Source: Rhipicephalus microplus (taxonomy: Eukaryota > Arthropoda > Arachnida > Ixodida > Ixodidae). Taken from it: DNA of 64,000 bases. A model generated the notes under the pieces. It ran no database searches, was not told where the DNA came from, and saw only the letters and a list, made by a program, of their open reading frames with translations. Location of the stretch: assembly GCF_043290135.1 (NCBI RefSeq), contig NC_134701.1, positions 99,960,702 through 100,024,701 on the forward strand. The letters run 5' to 3'. Positions 45,860-55,873 of the stretch are shown one piece after another (position 1 is the first letter of the stretch; each line of letters starts with the position of its first letter). A program made the position numbers and the translations under genes.

Positions 45860-46775
45860 AAAGCTTTTAGGAAAAACGGGCGCGGCTTATACAGTTTACC
45901 AATGAGGTGCCAAAGGAACGACGAGTCAGTTTCTGGACCTAAAAATTAATTTGTCTTCTTTTCGCACGTGTTGGATGTATCACCCTAGAACGGAAAAACC
46001 ATTGCTGAGCTCTTATTCGGCATATTCGAAGATAGTAAAGATTGTGATCGCAACTTTTTGCATCTAAGCTGCCATCATAAAATCGTGCGTACACTTAATG
46101 AATGACAGCGTTTCCGCGCAGATCAAGCGCTTGAGTGTAGCTGGTTACCAAGATGATTGCATCCTTTTGGTCTGTGAGAAGAATCGTCTGGAAGTGAAAA
46201 ACGCAATGATTGGCACACGCGAAAAGAGGAGAGAAGTTGAGGGTGAAAAAGAGCGGGCAGTGGTCGTCCCGTATCTGCACAATATTTCACATAGGTTGAA
46301 AAAACTTGCATTAAGGTATTGCGTGTTGGTTGTTTTTTTTTAGCTGAAAACAAATTATCAAAGGTCTGTCCAGCAGTTAAAAAGCTAGTCAACAAAAAAG
46401 GAACTTGGAGAATTGAACAGATGTAACATAAAACATAGCAGGAGGTACGTTGAGTGCAAAAAAAATGTTGTATACGGAACTCCTTTCACATGCGGAAAGG
46501 AATACGTTGGTCAGATGAGTCGGTGCATAAATGTGCGCCTTCGTGAACATGAGAGTTCACTGAAGGGGGCACCTTACTCACACTTGGGGATGCACTGCAA
46601 GGAGTGCACCTGCCAAACGAAATTTTCAGACACACGAACCATTGACAGACACAACCAGCGGACGACGAGGGAAATAATGGAAGCGTATAGAATAATGAAA
46701 GGATTTGACAGTTGCGTCAGTCAAGCGTCAGTTGTACTAACAGATGCGGAATTTGCTTTTTTGGACTTCCAATAA
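45860..46775 (+). pseudogene. Penelope-like element 1: RT end and GIY-YIG endonuclease
   Basis: Degenerate RT C-terminus: TNEVPKERRVSF then LDLKINLSSFRTCWMYHPRT and SAYSKIVK at 45900-46030. The linker has VVPYLHNISHRLKKLALRY at 46258-46315 and a KLSKVCP block. Then comes a GIY-YIG-type domain in frame 46413-46775: NVVYGTPFTCGKEYVGQMSR (GIY is VVY, YIG is YVG), RLREHESSL, HLGMHCKECTCQTKFSDT and a terminal REIMEAYRIM with stop at 46773. PLEs use this RT and endonuclease for target-primed insertion. Frames are broken, but the endonuclease frame is open. Flanking inverted repeats are at 42173 and 47034. Confidence 0.85.
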
Positions 46776-47064
46776 CCCAGTGTTCTTTTTGTTTTAAGTT
46801 TTTTTTTTGTGTTTTTTTTTCTGTTTTTTGTTTTCTTTTCGTAGTTCTTGACACGTGCTTGTTTCCGGTTGTGTGCCATCGATTATGGGACTGCAGATTT
46901 TGTTATATCACGTTGTTGATGATGACAGGGGATGTCGGGAATGACGTACATGCATGTGATGTATTTATTAGTGTTCGCTTCGAAATAAAATTTTCAGTTG
47001 CTAGTAAGCGCTTGTCTGTGTCCTCTCTGAGTGTGTGTATTTTAGCGCTTGTTTCACCATGAAC
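46776..47064 (+). other. PLE 1 3' region
   Basis: T-rich non-coding tail of the PLE, ending in GTGTATTTTAGCGCTTG and TTTCACCATGAAC, which is matched in reverse at 42173-42203. Confidence 0.65.
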
Positions 47065-50000
47065 ATTATCTAGCGTATGCTGCTTGCTTGACCAACGCCT
47101 CTAAGAAGGCTTGATATGTTTTCCAATAGATGGACATAGTTGACCACTTTTAGAGCTGCTTAGCTGGATAGTTGGGGAAGTGGTGATATGCCAATCATTA
47201 TTGCGTTACAAATAAGATGCATAAGGAAAATTTGACGACATGTAGCGGTCATGCATTGGGATAAATTTCGGGAATCTTCAACTGATAGTTGCCACAGAGC
47301 CCAGAGAAATTCTTCCCACTTTTCAAGAACTGCTTCGCAGTAACACAACGATGAGCACTGTTAACGAAGAAACCATCAAGCAGACCTCGCTATTTCGCCA
47401 CTTTGCTGTATAGCATTGCTGTCCTTGTCCTCTATGTATAAGGATCATTGAAGTGACAGAAAAACCTAATTTGCGTGTTTCAGCGCCTTTCCCTATCCGG
47501 GGTTTTTTCTTTCCTAATTTACATCATTCCAATTTCTCAAAAACACAGAAGAACCAAGAAATAGACCCAAAGACTCCATAGCTGTTTTACATCAGTAGTA
47601 ATAGTAATCGTCCTCAAAGTCGCATAAAAAGTAATTACCGTACACTACAACACTTCTCCAAAAGCATGCTATGTTCAAAGTCAGTTTGAGGAAAGCGACG
47701 CCGATAAGGTGCATTCTTTAAAAAGTCACGCGTCTGCCAGTAAACGCACGACCGGTATTTTTTGAATTAGTAACGCGAGGTTGCTTGCTGCGTGCAAGCA
47801 CCGGTGTTTATGAGCTCCTCTCCAATGGTGCAAATTCCAAGTACCCATTCAGCCTAGGAAGCATGGCTTCTTTTTCCGCAGAGCTACTGTTGTGCACCAA
47901 GCGAAAAGAGAGGACATCAGGGACGCAAGACGTAAAAAAAAAAGAATGGCTGAGATTCGCTATAGGTTGATCGACGAGAGTTTGCAGCGTGGAGCCTATT
48001 ATTATGCCTCGCTGCGTGAAATGTCGCTAAAAAGGCAGCTGACTACGTGCAGGCCTCCAAAAAAAGGTGATGTCTGCACTGTTATAATATTCTCGTTAAC
48101 CTCGTTTTACCGATGATACCCGCCGGATGGAAATGGCTCCTTCCAGCACGCTTCTATGGCACATAGCAGCAATTATTAGGCGTTTGAAGCCGAAACAACT
48201 TCACAGTAGGCGTGAGAGTTTTTCTTTTCAAAAGTTCATCACTTTCGAAATGATAACGAAGATGATCTTTTCAAATACGGTCTCAAGAGATCGGATAGCT
48301 ATTAGAATTCTATTATGCGCAACCACGCGTGACATTGAGCGAAGACCTTCATTTTCGAAATCCTTTCAGGAAGATCCTGCCATAACTCACTACGGCAGTG
48401 ACTACCTTCTTATTATGCGGATCTCTCATTATATTTAGGTAGGTCAAGCGCAGTTGATGTGCCATGCTTTCCACATCAAACTAGCGATGGGCAAAAATGC
48501 GGCACACAGAGTTTCCTTCATACGCAGGAATGCGTACTCGCCGGCGCCACTTGTATTCCGCCTGAAACCTGATTTCCATTTTGTTCTTCAATCGAGATGG
48601 GCGTGGTATGGGTGCTATATGTTGCGGCGACGTAACACTCTTTTTCCTCCGAGTTCGAAAGTACTGTTTATTGCGAGTCCTAGCGAGAACAGCAAGGCAC
48701 TTTCGTTTTGCAGCACCCATTCCGTTAACAGAGCCCGACGAGGATTCATGGGAGAAAGGGTGCCGTGACAAACGGCAACTTTCGCTTACTCTGCGCGACA
48801 CCCTCTTAATTAATTACATAACTCACTCTCTGACGCGCATGCGCGAAGATTCAGCTTTTTGAAAAAGCCAAATTTGTTAAGTGTGCCTGAGTAGCAGATA
48901 TCCAATATGTCTCCTGTTCCAGCTATTTTGCTTGATCTATTTCTACGCTCGTCCATTTACTGATACTCATCACAAATTCCATTACGTGATTCGGAGCAGC
49001 CGCCGAAATCTAGACGTGAGCACTCGGGTTGTGCCAAGCCGATCTGCCGGTGTAACACGTGAACACTCCACGTGTGTCAACTCCGGAAGTTGTTGAGGCA
49101 TACGGCAGGTAAACAAGCTGCGGAACTTATTGGCGTACCCAATTATCTTCGGGCGTGTACACGGCTGATCAATGAACAATTCTTTAAACATCAATTGCAC
49201 GCACTGTTCGTCGTCATTGCGGCTGTCACTGCTGTCAAAACTTGTTTTCTAGCTATCGGTCAGAGCAGAGTCGAACAAAACGTTCTAAGGAGTGTAAACA
49301 AATGCACAGCATGATCAGACACTACCACAAAAACACTGAAGAGTACCCAATTACCTTGCCATCCCGGAAAAGGTGGTATAGCGTTAACGGAGTTCTCGTG
49401 AAATCCACCTCTGCAGGACGGAGCAACCCAAAAAGCTCCATCACGGAGTAGGATGCTCCACATCGGCCAACGGAAATGCGCACTTGCTCTGAATCGACCA
49501 GTCGAAGCAGACTCGGTCACTAAGAAAGAAATGTTGCTGAAGTTTGAATAGTGGAATTTTCTGTTGAACACTTAGTTTTGGTAAAGTTTAGTAATAAAAA
49601 TATTTAAATTTACCCAAGATCAATGTAATGAGACTTAGCTCAACATGTAGATTTAGCATAGCACAAAAAAAACAAGAGGGCGGTGTCATGAAAGAGTATA
49701 TTCCCCCTTAGTTTATGTAAAAGAATACTTTTTGGCAGCCTCTTCTGCCACCTACAGATAAGTAATTTGCGTAGGACAGCTGAACAAAACTTGATAATTT
49801 GTGCGTTGGTGCACAGTTTTGTACAGTGCCGAAGCACAGAAGTAGAATCTACTTAAGCTGAGAGAAGCAAAAAAAAAGACATGAACTTTTGCTCACTTTT
49901 ATTTCAAGCTTCACCGCAAGTACATATATATAGAATCATGCGTGCGCACTAATACAAAGACCAAACTGATGACATTGAACACGAAATGTCATTAGAAAAA

Positions 50001-50419
50001 ACGTTCAGGATGCTCCGTGTCTGCCTTCCAAATCTACGCGAAAGGATTACTAGCACACATACTGCTTAACGTGATATTATAATGTACTGGTGCCTTGTCA
50101 TCGCGACTTGTGTCTAGATTTTTATATCACTGTCAAGGCCCGTAATATATCGCTTCGAAAAAGTTTTTAACTGCTTATAGTAGCTAATAAACGAACGAGA
50201 GAAAGAGCACGAGCATAAATTTGTCTTACTTTGTCACACTCATCCTGGCGTTTTTAACATGACAACGTTAAAGAGCTTGTTTCGTAGAAATTCCGACGTC
50301 GGAGTCGTTGGTTGGGAGAGAAAAATTATCATATTATGCTTGACAGAGAATCAAGAATGGTCCAAATAAAATAAATAAAATCTTGTAAGAGAGTGGCATC
50401 CGCACTAAGCTTGTTTGCG
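47065..50419. other. No recognisable feature
   Basis: 3.3 kb without a recognisable repeat or gene. Open frames such as 48127-48438, 48454-48768 (plus) with 48481-48801 (minus), and 49072-49314 have no motif that I know; the paired opposite-strand frames suggest chance. Confidence 0.45.
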
Positions 50420-50870
50420 TTCAAATGAGGATCGAGCCGGGGTCGTTTGCTTGGAAAGTGGATGTTCTACCACACGGCCACAACCTTGCTTGTGAGACCA
50501 GTGAAAAGAATTTTCTCTGCTTGGAAATGCAGAGAAAGTAGCTTTCATGCTTCAAAACACATGGGTCCTGTATACTTACTTCACACTGCAACATGAAGTA
50601 TTGCAGTAATATAGCGCGGCACAAGCGTCCATTGCCAACGGCCTCTAGAATGTTTGACCATCATGATGGCTCTATGGTTGAAAGCCGGTACCCCACTAGA
50701 AAGGCACACACGCTACAGAGCCCATTCCTTTAGGGCCACGTAGTGGCTGCATAGCAAGAAAGTTTAATGCGCTAGGTGCTTGAAGTACTCACTAGGAGGA
50801 GAATGTTACTATCGCGTTCAACTCCTAAAGGCGAAGCGTTAGGTTCCTCTAATTTTTTGTATAAGTTATT
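50420..50870. repeat. Dispersed repeat, copy 2
   Basis: Partner of 18960-19440. The left edge read on the minus strand is tRNA-like: GGCCGTGTGGTAGAAC (A-box region, about 50480) and GGCTCGATCC (B box, about 50436). The remaining 350 bp lie on the upstream side of that tRNA-like stretch, which is not the usual SINE order. Confidence 0.7.
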
Positions 50871-50928
50871 CCTAACCTACAAAAACAATGTAAAACAAGT
50901 ATGACACTGCACAGACAGAGCCTCGTGA

Positions 50929-51399
50929 TTGGACACATATATAGCCGGGCAGGTACCAACAATGGTGTACCCACCATTATGCTTAGCTCACACAGAAACA
51001 TCCGCTTTCTACAGCCACCGAAATTCCCCTGCCGCCGACACGCAGCGTCGTTCGCACTGGACGCGCCCTGCGCCGCCGAATATGCCATCTACTACGGGGC
51101 GAACGCGGGAGGGATGCGCTGTCACCCGGTTGTTGTCGCGGCTCGCAAACGCCACTACGCTGTACGGTGGCGTATACTTCGACGATTCTCGTACGCAAGA
51201 AGCAACAAAAGACAGTACTGCTTACTTTGCTGCAAGTGGCTGTCTTGTAATGCACGAAGAGCAGAAAAACCACCGACACCAGCGGCGTTGGTGGGTTCGT
51301 TTTGCTCTGCAAGACCGCAACAAGCTCGGTCACGCCAACAGCAAGCTAGGTCACCTCTTTCACGAAATACGGAGGCGAAGTAGGCACAGAGTAGGTTAA
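50929..51399 (+). pseudogene. Harbinger-like transposase N-terminal fragment (tentative)
   Basis: Open frame of 156 codons. Only the C-terminal part looks coding: HRHQRRWWVRFALQDRNKLG followed by a Leu/His-rich helix (GHLFHEIRRR), similar in style to the RRWWVRP motif preceding the DDE domain in PIF/Harbinger transposases. The frame ends at 51399 close to possible splice donors, and no DDE part follows. The N-terminal half (before about residue 75) is probably non-coding. Element-like sequence follows to 51647. Confidence 0.4.
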
Positions 51400-51469
51400 A
51401 CTCCCGTTGGTTTCAACATTCAGTTACGTGCACTGTGGCATAACAAGTGAGTAGGGCTTGGCCACCATT

Positions 51470-51647
51470 TTTCAAAATTCCTTGACTAGCGCTCCTATTG
51501 GTCCGCGGTGACCGAATCGGCAGCAGACGCCGCAAAAATCGGTCCGAGAGCAATTGGCGCGGAAAGGGCCCTTTCAGCGGATCTCGCCACCGCCGAACCG
51601 GATTCGGAGCACTTTCGGCGGCCGGAACGCTCAGTGTAAACGCAGCC
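51470..51647. mobile_element. Possible Harbinger-type element right end
   Basis: A GC-rich stretch rich in CGGATTCGG / CGCCGAA-type inverted motifs ends AACGCTCAGTGTAAACGCAGCC, directly followed by TTA (51648-51650), the usual Harbinger target triplet. No matching left end was found. Confidence 0.35.
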
Positions 51648-51784
51648 TTAGGGATTGACGCTCTAGGTAGGATATCAACGATTCGATTGGCTATCATGAC
51701 TGTCACAATTCAACGGGGCCTAATGAAAATACACTCGTGTAGTAATATCTTCTCTTTCTTGGAATAACAATTGGTGCCCCTCTC

Positions 51785-52350
51785 GCAAATTGGAGGTCTG
51801 CATCACGAAATTTCGATGCCGGATTCCGCCTCTCAATTTCTATTCATACAGGTCTTGGCCAGGTGCAATCTCCCTTTTGCTTTTACTGTCAAGAGCCGGA
51901 AAACATCAATCATTTTCTACTTATTTGCCGACGTTGCACAAGCCACAGGAAGAAGCATTCAGATAATATATCTAATAAAAAGCATACCCCTAATTCTGAA
52001 AACTTCCTTTTTGTTTGGGCTTCTGTGCCCCACAACAACAGGAGCTTCTGCGCAGAAGTTTGTGAATTTTTCAGAGACACAAAAATGTTTGCTAATTCAT
52101 TTTTTACCTTTTTAATTTCAGTTATTTAGAATTATCAGCCTTTTGTTAATTTCAATTAGCAGTTATTTACCTACTTTATTCGTAAGTCGCCTTATGAGTA
52201 TCCTCTCTTATTCCTAAGATGACTGAATAATTACTTGTTTCATTGAAGTTTGAAATTCGTTTTTCCCTATTACAATAACCACCGCTTTATTGGCCGATTC
52301 TCGTGGTGGATATGATCCAAAGAAAATGAACAAGCAATCAAGCAAGCAAT
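51785..52350 (+). pseudogene. I-like LINE copy 3: ORF2 C-terminus and 3' UTR
   Basis: 5'-truncated copy of the 4472 and 24475-32640 family. Coding blocks in two frames: TKFRCRIPPLNFY-like coding at about 51800-51845, then FCFYCQEPENINHFLLICRR (zinc cluster, frame 51863) and NNRSFCAEVCEFFRDTK before a stop at 52127. The 3' UTR contains the family block ATTGGCCGATTCTCG near 52295 and ends in an AAGCAATCAAGCAAGCAA tail at about 52330-52349, which directly abuts Penelope-like RT sequence. Confidence 0.8.
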
Positions 52351-53620
52351 CTATGGGCGCTAGGATTGGCACCAATTACGCAAATATTTTAACGGGCCTC
52401 CTAAAAAACGAGTTCCTTTCGCGCCGTGACTTGAAGCATTTTTACAACAAACGTTTAATCGACAATATCTTTTTATTATGGCATCATGACAAATCCAATC
52501 TTTTTTGTTTCACTGAGGATAGTATTAATGCATATCTAAATATGTCGTTCTTGTATTCATACTCAGCTATCAGTGTCGATTTTATTGAGCTTACTATAAC
52601 ATTAGACCACCAAAATTGACGACGAAGAAAGGAAGGAATATAGGAAGAAAAGAGCGGCAGGGAGGTTAACAAGCCTATAGGCAGCCGGTTTGCTACCCTG
52701 CGCATAAGAGTGGCATGGAAGAGATGAAAGAACTGACGATGAAGCTGTACAGAAAGCCGACCGACAAACAATTGCATTACATTCATTTTCAAAGTAGCCA
52801 CACAAAACACTGCAAAAGAAGTATTCCACACAGTCAGGCCATTTATTTGAACGCTTCTGCTCCGACAACAATAAATTTGTTTGCAACTGCGAGTAGGTTT
52901 GAGGTGCATTAACCAAACAGAGACACTCCTCACGAATCATTGACGGTGCTCTCAATAAGGTGGAAAACATTAACCGCAAGGATTTGCTGACGAGTAACGA
53001 ATTGTCAGCAACCTCTTCACGTAACAATCTCAATATCATTCAAGCGCACTCAGCATTAGTTGCATCTGTGACCAACACTCTAAAGAAACACCACAGCACT
53101 TTGATTCAATGTGACCGCCTAGAAGACATCTTTACGAAGTCACTTAGGGTGGTTTATTGCGGAACTTGTAACCTGCGTAATTCCCTAACTCCCATAAAGA
53201 CAAACAACTGATCGAACTATGTCGGCAGACACCCTTTAAATAAACCCCGTTGAAAGGTCAGCCCATACAAGGCAATTCCGCACTCCGTAACTAGCAGCGC
53301 TTCAAGCTTTCCCATGAGCATCAACGGACACTTGACTAGTGACACCGACAATGTTATCTACATGCTAAAGTGCTTTACATGCTACAAGTAATACATCGGT
53401 CAAAGCGAAACGTCATACAAATTAGGCTTTAGGAACCATAGAACACACGCTTCTAGTCTATCTCAGCTTCAACTATCCAAACATGTCCAGATGCTAGGTC
53501 ACACCTTTGTAAACGTCAAGGCTACCGTACTACAGTCAGGATTTAAAACTCATCATGACCGAGATGTTTGTTAATCCTACATCATTCATAAATTAAACAG
53601 TCTTCACTCTGGCATGAATA
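52351..53620 (+). pseudogene. Penelope-like element 2 (different clade): RT and GIY-YIG
   Basis: RT: SMGARIGTNYANILTGLLKN, FYNKRLIDNIFLLW (catalytic YIDD replaced by LIDN), then VDFIELTITLD. After a ~105-bp insertion it continues TMKLYRKPTDKQLHYIHFQS and HTKHCKRSIPHSQAI (52740-52850), then NRKDLLTSNELSAT, and the region VVYCGTCNLRNSL at 53150. The GIY-YIG domain at 53345-53450 reads NVIYMLKCFTCYK, stop, YIGQSETSYKLGFRNHRTHA. The IYxxxC..C..YIG pattern differs from PLE 1 and resembles Poseidon/Neptune-type PLEs. Several stops and shifts make it inactive. Confidence 0.8.
52620..52725. repeat. Short insertion splitting PLE 2
   Basis: CGACGAAGAAAGGAAGGAAT..., AGGGAGGTTAACAAGCC and CCGGTTTGCTACCCTGCGC interrupt the RT frame. 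It looks like a short dispersed repeat, but there is no second copy in this window. Confidence 0.5.
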
Positions 53621-53625
53621 AACGG

Positions 53626-55284
53626 GACGAATGTGTCACCCTTATTTGTGTGAAACAAAGTTTATAATATTCATACGCTAGCCTTCTCCCTGCCATCACA
53701 AAGACCATTTTATCACGCCCTCTCACCCCTTTCGACGCTATCGCGTTGAAGAGCTCATTTTTCTTTGTTATTTTCCCTGGTAACAATGAACTAGTGAGAC
53801 AATGGAAGTAGCATGTGGCAAGAAGGAACCAAAGCTGTATCTGGAGTTGTTGCAACAACTGAAAATAAATCTCCCGAATAGGAAATACGTGACTAGCGAC
53901 AAATTTTCCTTGAAATGGGCTCCATGCCTCCTTGGTCTTTTAGAAACCTTGTAACCAGCTTTAAATAAGGCAGAAACGATAAAAACTGCATGTCTTTCAT
54001 CTTGACTTGTCTTCTTGACTTATCCACTATTCGCCTCATTTCTGTCATCATGAGCTTACTGAGTGAGTGAGCTAATGGTGACCCTGATGTGAACACCCTC
54101 AATGGACTCCTCTGGTGACGTTCATTGGCGGCATAATATATTCTCCGCTCGAACGCTTCGGCAGCTCCGAAATGGCTGGTTATAAAGATTCGTATATTGT
54201 TGGATTTTGGCACGCCTTTTTCATTTGACAACAAGGAAAAAAAGTAGCATGTCTTTAGCCTACCTGGAAATTCCCTTATATGAGAAATATGCCACGTGTT
54301 CACACTTGCTTTCGATTATTGTGTGTAGGCTAGTAAGTGGTGTATACGAAATACGTGAATAAAAGAATTGTACTTATTTTGTAACAGCATAACACGTAGG
54401 CCAGGTATCCAAGCCCATGATGAAGTGCAAATGTAATTTTCCTGAGGATATTTGTCCAATAGGTTTGTTCCAAGAAGAGTTGATCATGTTTTTAAAAATT
54501 ATGGTTATATTGGCAGTATTTTTGTACAAGCTCCTCAGACCTCACATCTACATAAATAACACCATTTCAGTCAGATGTTGTTTTACAGCATCAATAATAT
54601 AGCATAAATCTCATAGCAGAGAAACAACTGAATAATAAACTTAAAATTTATTATTTTATGGAAGATTCATTTTTATGCGAACGAAAAGTTCTGTTTATTC
54701 TCGGTGAACAGTGTCCTAGCAGGTGCACCATTTGACGTGACAGATTTACTTATGAAGAAATGTGACAAAGCACCCAAGTTTTTTGGACACGTTTTCATGA
54801 AAATCTACGAATCTCAACTATGAAAAAACCTGGCAGTTCATGCTAGATTAGGCACTATAAGTGACGTTTGCTGAGGTGTACCTATTGATTAAAGATATTC
54901 TGGCTCATTACCAACGCGATCAAACTAGCAAATGTATTCAGATATTCTATGCATTTCCTGCTGTCTTACGTTCTGAACGCCTTGTTTCTTGCAATGGGTA
55001 CCGTGGGTATTTGGTAATGCATACAATGGGACCGCATTTTCTTCTTCTAGAAAGTGATTACGGATCACTTAGAGTAACTACACTCCTCTACCTTGTGGCA
55101 GTGAATAACGTCCCCTTGTTTGGTCAACTTTTGTGCATTATCACAACATCTTCTGTAACCTCTGTTCATGTAGGTCTCTTGGGGCAGAAATAGAAATCAT
55201 GAACAACGAACCATCTGGTGATTCATATGAATCTTACGAATTTGTTTTTGACAATCGAAAAACAGCACAATTCACCGCAAGCCC
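53626..55284. other. Unassigned, with a 136-aa minus-strand frame
   Basis: The minus-strand frame 53893-54303 encodes a basic protein (for example SKLMMTEMRRIVDKSRRQVK). A second minus-strand frame, 53604-53858, lies beside it. I do not recognise either; they could be exons or decayed element sequence. The plus-strand frame 54861-55193 is also unrecognised. Confidence 0.35.
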
Positions 55285-55289
55285 TTTAA

Positions 55290-55868
55290 AGGGGCCCTAT
55301 AACACTCTATTTTGAGTAACCATGGAAGTAACTCACTGGGACAGCTTATTGGCGCACAAAGTCTACGCCGCAAAAATTTTATGAATTTTATAGTACCAGC
55401 GGAGTTGCAAATGCCTATCTCACACTGCATTCGCATTCTCTCTTCTCTTGCCCCGACGTAAGCGCTGGAAGCTAAGCAAGGAGGAATGGGAGTGGCAACC
55501 AAAATACGTCAAGCACGCCTCGTGACCTTGACTACTTTTTTTTCTTCGGATATGCAGCTTTTTCAATGTGATCGCACGCGTACGTGTGGATGAGTGACGG
55601 CCTCCCACTATGATCTCTGTAAGGACCGAGCGTGCCATGTTCTTCAAATCATCCAATGTTTGATAGATGGGCATTGTACGAGTGATTTTTGAGCATCTTT
55701 CGTGATTTTTCCAGAGAAGAGAAAGCAATTTAAAGCTGACTTTGATAATGTATTGTGAATTCCAGGCCGCGTGCTGTGCAATAAAGTTTGTCTGGCATGT
55801 TTTCGGGAGCCTCTACTACCGATCAGCAGTGTTGTCTGACCTTGCTGAAGAAGTGTTGCAGGGCGCCT
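55290..55868. mobile_element. piggyBac-like MITE flanked by TTAA
   Basis: Left end AAAGGGGCCCTATAACACTC and right end, reversed, AAAGGCGCCCTGCAACACTTC are inverted repeats. TTAA lies on each side (55286-55289 and 55869-55872). A body of about 580 bp without a transposase identifies a non-autonomous TTAA-targeting element. It contains no gene, although short frames such as 55742-55981 occur. Confidence 0.75.
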
Positions 55869-55873
55869 TTAAA

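Noticed and set aside
48454..48801. Paired 104-106 aa frames on opposite strands as a host exon
   Set aside because: No motif, no splice-site context that I could defend, and equal openness on both strands.
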